From positions 310,752 through 374,751 of the forward strand of contig VXBA01002400.1 of NCBI GenBank assembly GCA_013399895.1: a stretch of 64,000 nt of DNA. Direction: 5' to 3'. Under the pieces are notes generated by a model. That model made no database searches, was not told the origin of the DNA, and saw only the letters and a list, made by a program, of their open reading frames with translations. Every line of letters begins with the position of its first letter. Within the stretch, counting starts at the first letter, position 1. Below, piece after piece: positions 51,543 through 62,793 of this stretch. This DNA comes from Serilophus lunatus (taxonomy: Eukaryota > Chordata > Aves > Passeriformes > Eurylaimidae). The translations under genes and the position numbers were made by a program.

Positions 51543-52817
51543 GACACTGTCCAGTTCAAAACCAAGGCAAACTTTTAAAGTTCTGGCTAAAAGGAAGCTG
51601 TTTTCTTCTGGCTCATTCCAGATGAGCCTGCAAGAGTCTCTTGCAGCTGGCAGGAGACTAAACTGATGCCTCTTCAAATATTTTAATTCAGAAAATATTC
51701 TTTTGGACTTGAAAGAATGTATTTTCCAAATCCTGGGAAAAAAATGGCTTTGCCTCTACATGAAAACAGCAAAGCTTAGAACAGAGCAATAGACTTGAAA
51801 TATTTGCCTTTTCTGTCTAACAAACAGATGTTTTCTAAAGTATTGCTAGAGTGTAAAAGACAGTCTGGTAAGTGCCAGCATCATAAGCAAGTGGTTGGAC
51901 CCCGTGATCTTGGCCAAACATCTTACATCAAGTCCTAGAGTATGGTATGACAGAATTCCAGTGCACAGTACATAAACAATCAGATTTTTCCATGTATTAA
52001 ATCTCATCCCATGTCCTAACCAGGTTTATTTCCCACTTAAAAACTGACAAAACAAAGAATATCTACAATTCATACTTCTATCCAGCAAAGATTTCTGACT
52101 ACCTTTTTGGCACCTTAACATCATGAAATAAGATGCATCACAAAGATTGTTGGCAGTGTGGGTGATAACAATGCCTTTTGCTCAAAATATTTTGTCTAAT
52201 ATCATAAGTACACATTTGTTTTGGGCTGGTTTTGATCACTCCTTATGATATGTAAATATCAGCACACCTTCTCAGTGTCTATGTGTTATAGTAATTTCTT
52301 TGACACATTTAACCCTTATGTAACAAACTGGGATCTTTAGCTCTAGTAGGTGTTTGTTCACTGATACACAAATTTACATGAACTATATCTCAGAAAGAAT
52401 AAAGAAGGTAAATTGTAACAAAATACTTGTATTGTTCTCTAAGTAGAAATATTCTTGAAATAGGCTTTACAATATTTAAATACCACAGAGAACAAATTAA
52501 AAACAATGAAAAATAAAAGATGAGTTATGTATCACACAAAACAAGATTTATCTTTAGTAAAAGAAAATTTTTTAACTGTATTAAATGAAATTGCAAACAT
52601 CTAATTCAACAGTTTTAAGTTACCTTTCATGAAAGGCCCATGGCACAAATTTGGATAGGTTCAGTGTTCTTTTAGGTATCCTAATTTTGCAGCAAATAGT
52701 ACCATTATTTTCTGTTATTTTATTAAGAAATAAAAATCATTGATATTTCAGAATTAGAGTCTGCAAAAGTGATCTAAACTATTATGTGTTTTGTCTTCCT
52801 TACAGCTTTTCAATTTT

Positions 52818-52882
52818 CATAGAATCACAGAATAGAACACCGAGTTGGAAGGAAACTCAAGGATCATCTCATCTAACCTTTA
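52818..52882 (-). mobile_element. CR1 3'-end fragment
   Basis: A 65-base piece of the CR1 3' UTR lies in antisense: CATAGAATCACAGAATAG (tail units) followed by GAGTTGGAAGGAAACTCAAG and GATCATCTCATCTAACC. This is the most conserved part of CR1. No coding part remains. It is a separate, shorter and more diverged insertion than the copy at 4.5 kb. Confidence 0.88.
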
Positions 52883-54901
52883 TTAGTACAAAAAAAAATA
52901 ATCATACTACAATTTTTAAAAAAACCCCATACTGTAATTTTCTACTGCCACTACAAAATAAACATGAAACGCCTTCATCTGACATTCAGCATCAGTGAAA
53001 CCCTTCAGATATGAATTGATACTGTTGAGATTTTCCTCTGCATCGCAGCGGGTGATGACAAGTCAGACAGAAGAGCAATTCCAGTAAGTTGCACACATGT
53101 TTGAATTGCACCTGATGTACTCCAAGGCCTGCAGCATTTATACCACACCATCAACATTCTATTATTATAGAATCATTATCAAAATTCAAAACATAACATA
53201 GGGGTTTTTCAAACACAGATTCTTAACATAAACAATAATGCTTTGTGGTAACCTGTCTATATTTATAACAAACACAAGCACTAAAAACATAATGAAAACT
53301 TTAGGTAACTTCTTTATTCTTCAAAAGACAGAGATATTTCCCTCTCAGATGAGGCCACAAATCCAGAAAGAATGAGAAGCTTAAAGCACATAAATTTAGT
53401 AGAGGTGAAGAATTCTTATTCTCAATTTCAGAGTTTATGCACAGGTGCATGGGCACACACATATATACACAAAAGACTTTTTTTTTATTAGGCTAATTCT
53501 TCATTCTCCAGCCTCAAACAAGGTGCTTCACTAACCAACACAGTGACAAGCCATCACATCAAGATACAATGTCTTTAGCTTGCCCAACCAGATATTGCAT
53601 TCACTCTGAATTGCCAGAAAATGGTTTCTGCAAGATGAAAGTCTATCTGAAATTGCAAGCTGAAAATTCCATCTCACGCTCAGTGAGCAGACAGAAAGTA
53701 CTGAACATGCTGGAAAAAGAGCACATTCAGCTGCATCTTCCCTGCATTATTTTACATAAATATTGGATTTGGGGGGTTGACAGTGCTTATTTGTGGGGTG
53801 TTTGACCAGAAAAGTCATTAAGTTGAGGTAGACATGGGAGGCACAGAGATGGACCAAAACATACATGGGCTCTTATAAGCTAGAATTCACTATTTGAATG
53901 TGATACATTGGCCAGGAAAAGGAGACATCAGATTCTCATGGGATTACTTCTTACCAAACCAGCTTCCAAACTTTACCTAACTCCTTGCTAGGCAGGTTTT
54001 TACAACTGAATAATGAGAAACAGCCTATCTACATTGTCCAAGATGAATGCCAGCCAGGTGCTGGCAGAGAGTCCTATGAACGACTGACAAGGACCTAAAT
54101 ATTTCTGTAGGCATCAATGCTGATTAGTTGGTAACACACTTTCAGAAGCATTTTGTCAAACTTAGATAATTGACCAGTCATCTAAATGCCCACTAAGACA
54201 TTTTTGAAGGCACACATGACATCTACCCATGCAGCAGGAGATCCCCAAGTGTCTTTAAACATCCCAACCTTCCACCTTAAAATTCACTTTTCACTTGTAA
54301 AGCATTTGTAAAATTCCATGATTACTCTTTCAAAAATATAATTACCAAAAATGCTTTATTTACAGGGACAAATACAAACCAACCAACCAACCTAATTCCT
54401 GGAGCTACAAAATTAGATCAAAATCTAGCATCTAAGCTCTAGATTCGCCATCTTGCAAACACTCCTCCAAGTTTTACAATTTATTTTTTTCCCCTCAGTG
54501 AGAACTGCATGACTCTACTGTTCACAAAAGCTTGCCCTAGTGATGCTGGGAATAGCATCCTAGATACCACTGAAGTTAACTACTTCAAATTTATGTTCAT
54601 CTTGCAGGCAAAACAGCCACACCTCTGACATATCAGCTCAACAATCTACAAAGCAGATTTGAAAAGACAGGTCCATTTTTCTAAGGGAATGGATCTACAC
54701 ACATTCTGTGATATGCTCAGACTCAAAACTCAGAGATGTTCATAAAAGCAGTATATAGAAAAAGAAAGTGTAAAAAAACCCCACTGTACAAGTTCTTACT
54801 TCTCCTAATAAACAATCGTGTATTCTGAAAAGAATGTAGAAAACCTTTTATAATCCACTTTGTACAAAAGGTCTGGAATACAACAATGAAAATAAGAAAA
54901 A

Positions 54902-54925
54902 ATATATATATATATAAATATATAT
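54902..54925. repeat. (TA)n microsatellite
   Basis: TA dinucleotides with one interruption run on into ATGCATGTACGTATG, extending the alternating purine-pyrimidine pattern. This makes the sequence easily melted and likely length-polymorphic. Confidence 0.9.
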
Positions 54926-55015
54926 GCATGTACGTATGAAATCCTCTTTATGTGTTTTCAATCTTCAAACTTTTATCCTCTTTAGGCCAAATACCTTATT
55001 ATTCCCATCCCTTAA

Positions 55016-55090
55016 GGGGTGTGGGGGGAGAACACAAAGTGGGAGGGAAGAACAAGGGTAGGGAGGAGGGAAGAAGGCACTGAGGGAGGA
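55016..55090 (+). repeat. Purine-rich G-run tract
   Basis: About 75 bases are almost entirely A and G, with G runs of 4, 6, 3, 3, 3, 3, 3 and 3. Several runs lie close enough for a G-quadruplex with slightly long loops. It contrasts sharply with the AT-rich flanks. Confidence 0.8.
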
Positions 55091-55921
55091 AGAAACCAAC
55101 AGCTAAGCAAAAATTCCAGAGTCTGTAGCCTTTTCACCTGAAGAGAAAGGACAAGGGGAGTTCTGGCTCTGTTTTTCCCCTTCTCCTTCTATTATGAATG
55201 ATTGAGCTACAAAGAAAATAACTATACATGCCTTTATATATTCCATGTTTTATGTATCAATAGGATGCTCAGGGACACATTCAGCATTCTCAGGTGTCTT
55301 CTATTACAGTCACTGCTCACAAACATATCCCACTAATTTTAGCAACCATATCAGCAGCTGTACAAAAGGTCTGGATCTTATCAAAATTTTTATTCTTGTC
55401 TTAATTCTCATGGCATAATCCTCCCAGCAATGAGCTATTCAAGAAAACAATTCTCTCTCCCTTTAAAAAGACACCAGTCAGGAAGTTAGACATGACACCA
55501 GGCAGCCCCTAAACCAGACCACCCTCCCAGCCACCACATTAGATACCGGGCCTTTGGAAGCCACTACTAAAATACTAAAAGCCAAATCTGTGAAAAATTG
55601 GTTCCAGCAGACAGGAATGGAAACATCTGACTTAGTCTTGCTGTGGTATACAGAGCTGAGATGTCTCCTGTCATCTCAGCTGAGTCCATGCTGTGCTGGC
55701 AGACAATGAGACCATTCTCAGAATGCCCCTATTAAGCTGTGCAATTATAGCACACTGCCAACTGAGAAACAGATTTGTTTATGTGTAAGCCTAAACATTA
55801 CTTATCAATCAGATGGGAAGTATCCTGCAGTTAAGTTTCCTCTTTAACTCTGTGTATGAGGTTTGCTCTTTCCAGAAGTCTTTCCAAAGCGTCAGTTAAC
55901 ATGATCAAAATGCAGGATTTC

Positions 55922-55936
55922 TTTTTTTTTTTTTTT
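55922..55936. repeat. T15 homopolymer
   Basis: This is a simple T run with no element attached. Confidence 0.9.
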
Positions 55937-57983
55937 CCTGTCCTTCAACTCTGTTATGCTTTGTAAGGCAGCTGGAAAAGTCAGGTTACAGCACTACCTT
56001 CAGCTCTGGCTTTGCTTCTTCACGTGTTCAAGACAAAACCCAAGTAAGCTGCTTTTTCAGCTGGTATGAAACACACCACTGGGGTAGCACAAAAGGCATC
56101 AGCTCTGAGATGATGCCTCATACAACTTCAGCAACAGTTAACTCTCACTGGTACCATCTGTGAGCTGTCCTCTACACCTCTGCATGTTTCTTTCTACGTA
56201 TCTCCTTTTTCACCTCATCAGGCCAACTGTCTTTGTTCATTTAATGTTATACTAAAACAAAAAAAAAAATCATGGCATTCTGTAAGTTTACTTACTAGGC
56301 ATAGACCCCACCTTTGTAAAGAAAAAAGTAGGTATATGAAAACTTAATTCATTTAAGTTCAGCCTAAGTTAATTATTTTCTCCATCTCCCTATAAGATTT
56401 CTTATTTAGACTTTCACCTCTGCAGGTCCAAGATATTCTCATAGCAGGGTGTCAGCCAGACACACCACCAAACACTGTCAGCCATCCTCAAATAAACAAC
56501 AACATAAGCTGTTCCTCTTCAGAAATTAAGGATTTTGACACTGGCTGGCTGTTTTCATAGCTTCATTGATGTAGTCTACAATTTAAAGACACAAACAAAC
56601 CAGTAGGATATAGGCAGAAGAAAATCAGGCCATCCCACATAAATGGCTAATATCTCTAGGTCCAACCAAAGGAGTCACAGAATCAGAGATAGGAAAAGAG
56701 ATTTCACAGTTTAATTAAACAATTGCATTAAAAATTTCCTATTATTGTTTCCTATTAAAATTTCCCATTTCCTAGTTTTGCATCAACCTTGGAAAATACT
56801 CGGCAGAACAGGGTTGGTAACAAAATGACAGATTTTTGAAGACTGTTTTCTGCTCAGGTGGGTTCCCTGACACTCATCTCTGCTTCTGAGATTTCAGTTT
56901 TGACACATAATTACCCAAGCAAAGGCCCACAATAAATATAAAATGTAACTGAATGACACTTGTGAGCTGAAAAGTACAAACACAACTACAAACACAAAGG
57001 GACCTTCTTGGCACTAAGTGAAGCTACTTACCATTGCCACTGTTTCATACTAGAATATCATGATACATGGATAAAATAACAGCTTCCCTATATTTAACTC
57101 AAAGGAGCTTTTAAAAAGAAAAAAAAATAAACAAAAACCACGAACAAAAACCCCTAATGCAGATAAGTCTTTTTGAGAAGTTTTTTCAATGAAAGCAACT
57201 AAACAAAACCCAAGTACAAAAGCAATTCCTGTCTTAAAATTTATCAGTTTTTATCTTTTTATATAAAACCTGGTTACCTTCTCCCTCTCAAAGTAGTAAG
57301 GCAATCATTACAACTGGGATTTGGTGACATGAACAACTGAGTACAACTGTGAATTTAGCAGTGGGCTTCCCTCACTTTGAGGGAAACTGGCCAGGAACAC
57401 TTGTGTGCTTTTTCCATTTTAGTTCTCGTGCTTGAACTGAAAGCTTCAGAAGACTCAGAATTACTTGTTTAATACTAACATCCTCATAGCTAGGAAATGT
57501 TACATGTAGGAAGGCAATTAGCACACAACTTGCTGCAGATGAATTTCAAAACATAAAATAATCAGAAGGCACCTTCTGTCTCAGACAAAGCCATTAAAAC
57601 CCTGAACAGAGTTTTAACCTAACTTTATAAAATGGTGATTACCAAGAAACTTGGCAACTATAATAAACTAATTATACTTAATATTCAGAGATGAATAGCA
57701 ACAATCAGCTCAAATTTTACCTGCATATAAAAATTTTCTTTGAGGTTTTAATGTCTAGAATATGTTCATGTTGGATTGTATCCATTTTAGTAAATCTTCT
57801 CTTACCAGAGAGCCTGTTAATTTATCCTATTAACTTAGTTAAAAGATGAACTGAGACTCATGTGCATCTACAATACAGTCAGATATAACCATCCATGGTA
57901 AATTTGCAGTTTGGTAAGACAAACTAAATATTTTGATTAATGGATCATTTTCTTTTTACAAACATACAGAAAATTAAAAGCAC

Positions 57984-58208
57984 CTGGAATCTGCAGGACG
58001 GCTCTGTACATAAGGCGTTCTTACTACAAGTTCCATCAATGCAGAAAGAATTTATCTTGCACTTTATTTGACAGAGGTGACTAAACTTTCTGACTGAGGT
58101 GACCAGGTTACTCAAACAGTTATCCAGACTTCCATTAGTATGAAACAAAGGAAATGCCTGGCCTTGAAATCTCTTTGGTTTTTTCAAAGGATAGACACCA
58201 AAGATTGA
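57984..58208 (-). other. Candidate cysteine-rich coding exon
   Basis: On minus, a frame runs open for 75 codons from an acceptor-like TATATCTAG (AG at 58209-58210) to TTCCAG followed by GTGCTT (donor at 57982-57983), in phase 0 at both ends. The last 45 residues hold seven cysteines with even spacing: C-x15-C-x3-C-x5-C-x4-C-x5-C-x4-C, including CQIKC, CIDGTC and CTEPSC. One NGS glycosylation sequon precedes them. Such spacing would suit a secreted, disulphide-bonded module, but it matches neither EGF nor any pattern I can name. The acceptor is only fair and chance is possible. Confidence 0.2.
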
Positions 58209-59874
58209 CTAGATATACATGGTAGATAAGTACCTGGAAAGCAGAAATAAATGTTTCAACTATTATCTTGAGCATACATAGAAAAAGAATTGGGATCTCA
58301 ATGCACACTACTCCAAAATCTTAGTCTCTGCTAATACAAGACTAAGAAAAAATAGCAAACTGGTGAAATGCAGTAGAAGAAAAATAAGAGGAAAATATCA
58401 GGCTTAAACTTCAAGGAAGAAATCCGTAAGGGAATAAACCCAGACATTTACAATGGAATTTGGGTTGTAACTTTAACCACAGCTTTTACAGGCAAGGACA
58501 GTCATTGACATTATCCATTCTCACAAAAGACAAAAGAGAAAAAAAAGGTTTGTTTGATACATGACTGCTCTTTCCATTACCTACAATTATCCATGTTCAG
58601 ACTAGGCTAGGAAGAAGAAATACACAAGGAGCAATAATTAACTGCATGGTACAAGGCAATAAACTACTCTTTCCAATACACAGTGTTCACTTCCCATGAA
58701 AATTATCAAATATGCTACTCGAAGAGTACAAACTTTTGCTTTACATTGTGGATGTTTTATTAAAACGGTAATATGGTATTTTTTAAAAGGTCTATTATTT
58801 TTTAGATATGTCTCTTGTTAAATTTTATTCAAAGATGTATCCTTGCAATCATGTACCTCATAATCACAATTGATTAATGCAAATTCTGAATTAATGAGGC
58901 TAGTCCTTAGTTGCAATTTAAACTGTAAAAACCTTCTCATATATTTATTGATATTTATGTTAGAAAACAACACTTTTGCCCTCAGTACCCTAACCAAGAA
59001 CCTGCTTCAAAATGTTCACATCTTTTATAATTAAACTCTCTTTTAAAATTTCTACTGAGATTTTATTTAAGATCATTTTCTGTTCATTTGTTCTTAGGTA
59101 AAATGTGGCTTTTGAACTGTAAGGAAACACTTTCCTTTTCCACACAATCCATACAGTATAGATTTTTAAGCTCTCAATTTCACTAAACCAAGCAAAGCTG
59201 CTCTTCTTATAACCCTAATTCATCATTTTTCCAGCCATTCTTATAGCGCTCCTTAGCATCACTTCAAGTCTTAATTCATATCTCTGGAACACATGAGATA
59301 AAGGTTGTGTACAGCTTTTCAGACAAGGTCTCATCTTGTTTTTCCACAATGGCAAAAATGTGTCTTTATCTACTTAATAACAGTATTTTAAGCTGAATCT
59401 CACCAGATGATCAGTCATCTGAGACCCCCATAGACCTTCTAATTTTCAGTCATTTTTGCTTCATAAGATATTGATCGTATTTGACAATTCTTTTATTCAC
59501 CTTAAATGCCAGAATTTCTGTTCAGCATTACAGTACAGGGTTACAAGCTTTGGTCAATACTAAATTTAATTTTGTTTTACCTTCTTTGCTGGGTGAAGTC
59601 CTAATATTAATATATGTAGACTCATGCTGTCATATAAAACCAAAGTTGAAAATGTTTTGAAGTTAAGATTAGGAAGAAAAAAAAAACAACATTTAATGAC
59701 AGGCTAACATATACTTAAAATATACTATTATTAAGAGAGAGAGGAAATAAAACATGATCAAATATTCACCTGTTAAATTTAAAAAAAACCCCTCACCATC
59801 CCAAACAATTTCAAAACTGGAAACATACGATCTTACACACTCACTTTCCCTCCCTTGTCTATACTATTTGACAG

Positions 59875-59925
59875 TGTCACAACCTTATTCACCAGTGAAA
59901 GAAAATCCCAGAGACAAGGATTATG
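59875..59925 (+). other. Candidate 51-nt coding microexon
   Basis: The splice signals are among the best in the window. A pyrimidine-rich tract (about 59841-59870) leads to TTTGACAG ending at 59874, and the donor is ATG/GTAAGT at 59926. The 51 bases are open in one frame, encode SQPYSPVKENPRDKDY between split codons, and enter and leave in phase 1, so the exon could be included or skipped without shifting the frame. The charged, proline-containing peptide looks like a disordered cytoplasmic insert. I do not recognise the gene, and paired signals of this quality do occur by chance. Confidence 0.28.
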
Positions 59926-61052
59926 GTAAGTCAGGCATTTTCAGTGTTGGGTTAATCTCTTTCCCTAACACCAAAATGCAGCAGTTTTCATCAGACAACA
60001 CCGATAGGGTGAAAACATATTCAGAGTAGGATGCTGAAAAGCCAACATGCTGAATAAAATTTTAAGTCAACATGTTCAGCAGAAGAAGTACACTGTCATT
60101 AAACAACAGAAATGATGAGAAAAACAATTTTAAATCTCACCACTAAAGCAGACACCTTGGATTCGCCTTTTCTAAAGGAGATCCTGGCCAGTAACTTACA
60201 AAGCCACAAATTCATAATAATGGCTCACTACCAGGAACCACAGACTAATTTAAAGACAGACTGGTCTTTTGGGGCCTTGCTTCACTCTTGAGAACATGAA
60301 ACTCACATTTTTCTTGCTATCGCTGCTGTAGAGCAGAGGAAGATTTGGATGTAACATCCCCTCTTCAAAAGATACAATCGCAAGACATGTTGTACTTTCC
60401 ATAAAATTCTGACCTACTTAGTGGTGTTAAACTTGGCCTTTCCGCTTGTTGAACTATGTCTCATCTTCTGCTGCTGCAAATCAAACATTTTCAATGTCTA
60501 GAATGCTGAGAGAATTACTGAAATTGTGTGCAGGATAACTATTCCTTCCTGCATTTAAACTAAATTTTAAAGTTTTTCCACCAGAAACTATTTGTGACAA
60601 TGCTGCACATTTTTCAAACTCTACTTTTTAAAATCAGCTTCTCTGTAGCTTTCCTTGCCATTGTATAAGGCTGAAAATACTTTTCTCTTCTTGCTAATTT
60701 ACACAGAATTGAGCAGTAGTCAATATGGTTTCCTTTTTATGTAGATGATTTTAAAATTTTGCCATCTCATTTTACCTTGAACTTTCAATTTTCCAGTAGA
60801 TTCATTCAGTATTGGAGGAAAAAGGACACAGAACTAAATTATTTAGCTAGGGTCCTTTGCTCACTTTGTCTTTCTTAAAAAATTATTCAAACATTAAATT
60901 GCTCATAAAACCATTGCATTAAACTATCAGACTCAATTAAAAATATCTTCCCTCTTCTCGTTTTCCTCTATCCGAATGCTCTCCTGCCTTTACAAAAGAG
61001 AAACCGCTTGACAAAGAGTGTTATTCTTACATGTCTGATTTATTTTATTCAC

Positions 61053-61412
61053 CTTTCAAGAGAACCGAGGTAAATGTGACTTTCAGAAGGATTTATTGTC
61101 TCCTTTGCACTATTATCTCCCTCTGGAGAGATCAAATTTTGCTGTCTCTCTTCCGCCAAAAGAGAAATAGATGGGCTAGCTAAACTGTTAGATCTTATTT
61201 CTGGGTTGTCCATATTCCTTTGTCCATCGACTGAAGCTCTGTCTGCAGCACATGCCTGCACCAGGTCTACTTCTTTTCCCAGGCTACTGTATAAACATTT
61301 CGATACCACTGGGACCACTGAACAATTGCTTGAAAAGTTCATCAGTTTCAAGGTTGCTTTCATGCTTATATCCAGCCCCGATAGCTCTTTATTTAGACTA
61401 AAAATCAGACTC
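61053..61412 (-). CDS. Candidate 360-nt protein-coding exon, gene unknown
   Basis: On minus, an acceptor-like CTTCACCTTTTTAG (AG at 61413-61414) is followed by 360 bases open in one frame, ending AAAG before a donor GTGAATA (61051-61052). Entry and exit phases agree: one leading base and two trailing bases around 119 full codons. The translation is hydrophobic at first (SLIFSLNKEL), then turns hydrophilic and rich in Ser, Asn, Glu and Pro, with segments such as SNSLASPSISLLAEERQQN and SPEGDNSAKETINPSES. That composition resembles a disordered part of a real protein more than translated intron. An in-frame TGA at 61448-61450 blocks upstream extension. I recognise no family, and no linked exon is certain. 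Confidence 0.25.
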
Positions 61413-62657
61413 CTAAAAAGGTGAAGCCATGTCAACAAGCTTCTGAATCAGCAATACTTGATCTCTAACACAGTGTAGAGATCTTCCTCTTGTCCAGTGA
61501 GACTACATTCAAATATCTTATAAAGTCTTTGTGCAATGTGCCTTATTTAGAGCAAGCATTTGTCCCATCAGTGAGTGATTCTACAACTGTGGCACAGGCC
61601 CGTGGCTTTTCCTGTGCTGGGTTTGCTACTTTTTCACTTAGGCTCTTTGAAAACACTTACCTGACTCCTAAAAGTGAGCTAAGAAAATCTCAGCAGTTCT
61701 ACTCATCAACCCACTATACTGATAACTACTTTTTAACAAAGTACTTTCCACTGGAATGTTTTTAATACTGGCCTAGTACACAAGCAGAATATTCTGGAGG
61801 GATACTGAACGGTTCTAGTGTGAGAGGGAGTGTGCCACATTCCATACCTGGTTCAGGGGTATTCTTATCAGCATGCAGTGTCACTCAGTATCAGCCTAAG
61901 GAGAACACTTATATCTGAGTTTTAATATGTTCTGTCTCAACTCTCAAATTTGTAACTCCACCTTTTCATTCTTTCACCACCCTTCCTGGCAGCTGGAATG
62001 AACAGAGTGAGACATGTCCCATTTCCCATTCCTGGCAGGCCCCTACCATGGCACAAATAGCTCTACCACCATGGACATGCTTTATATGCAACATGGAAGG
62101 TGAAAGGGCCAGGAGATCACCGCTGTTTTCCCAGATAATAACACAGCTGGACTAACGGGCAGGGCAAACAGCAAAGGCCTCACTGCCACCAGAGCTGCAG
62201 GGCCATTTCTGCCTCACCAAAAATTCATTGTTTCTACATCTTCCCAGATGATCACAATTATGAACCAGAGCTGTGCTTTCTAAAACTTACCTATTTATGT
62301 GCAAGTGTGTTCTTGTTTTTGCTATTGGAATCACTGCAAGACTTGTGAAATAAGATTTATGCAAATGATAATAATCTTTCAAAATCTCTTTTTATCTGGG
62401 AGAAAAGTGATGTAGGGCCATGAGAGCAGTTTTCAAACATGCACAAGTTGCTGTAAAGAGAAAGAGGACAATTCTCAGTGTCCCTAGTGGACTGGATAAG
62501 GAGCAAAGTTTTTAAATTACAGCAATAATTCAGATTGGATATTAGGGAACGAAATAATGAAACAGGCGAATGCACATCACTGCCAATCTTTAAGAAGAGA
62601 GAATAATTCCTGCTGGCACTTTCTGCCGGGTTTACCTTTCAGCTAAGTGAAAAATAT

Positions 62658-62793
62658 GGCATCACTGGAGGTACTTAAAAGACAAGTAAATGTGGCACTT
62701 CGGGTCATGGTTTAGTATTGGACATGGTGGTGCTGGGTTAACAGCTGAACTCTTGAAGGGTCTTTTCCAACCTAAGGAATTCCATGATTCTGA
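62658..62793 (+). mobile_element. CR1 3'-end fragment with ORF2 terminus
   Basis: A 136-base plus-oriented CR1 piece. Bases 62662-62715 encode SLEVLKRQVNVALRVMV and then TAG, which matches the C terminus of CR1 ORF2 with its stop codon. The 3' UTR follows, including GGGTCTTTTCCAACCTAAGG and a worn tail unit TCCATGATTCTG. No upstream reverse-transcriptase motifs remain. It lies in the opposite orientation to the other two CR1 pieces in the window. Confidence 0.93.

Larger units (their letters stand above)
45516..52817. other. Unique AT-rich sequence without a recognised gene
   Basis: No gene can be supported. The stretch holds an exon-like segment at 49631-49690, a minus frame near 50103-50387, a 19-base-period duplication at 50401-50436, and an A-rich tract at 51509-51542. 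The repeat-free segment 47500-47760 resembles conserved noncoding DNA in composition. Confidence 0.6.
52883..57983. other. Unique AT-rich sequence without a recognised gene
   Basis: No gene is visible. The segment contains (AACC)4 at about 54377-54392, a TA microsatellite at 54902-54925, a G/A-rich tract at 55016-55090, and a T15 run at 55922-55936. Confidence 0.65.
58209..62657. other. Mostly unassigned sequence between exon candidates and a CR1 fragment
   Basis: Apart from the two exon candidates above, I see no gene or nameable repeat. A consensus minus-strand donor CAG/GTAAGT lies at about 61661-61666, but the open sequence before it is only 18 bases back to a stop. The block 61960-62230 is somewhat richer in G+C without clear coding content. 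Confidence 0.55.

Noticed and set aside
61661..61690. Consensus CAG/GTAAGT donor on minus
   Set aside because: Only 18 open bases precede it before a stop; too little to call an exon.
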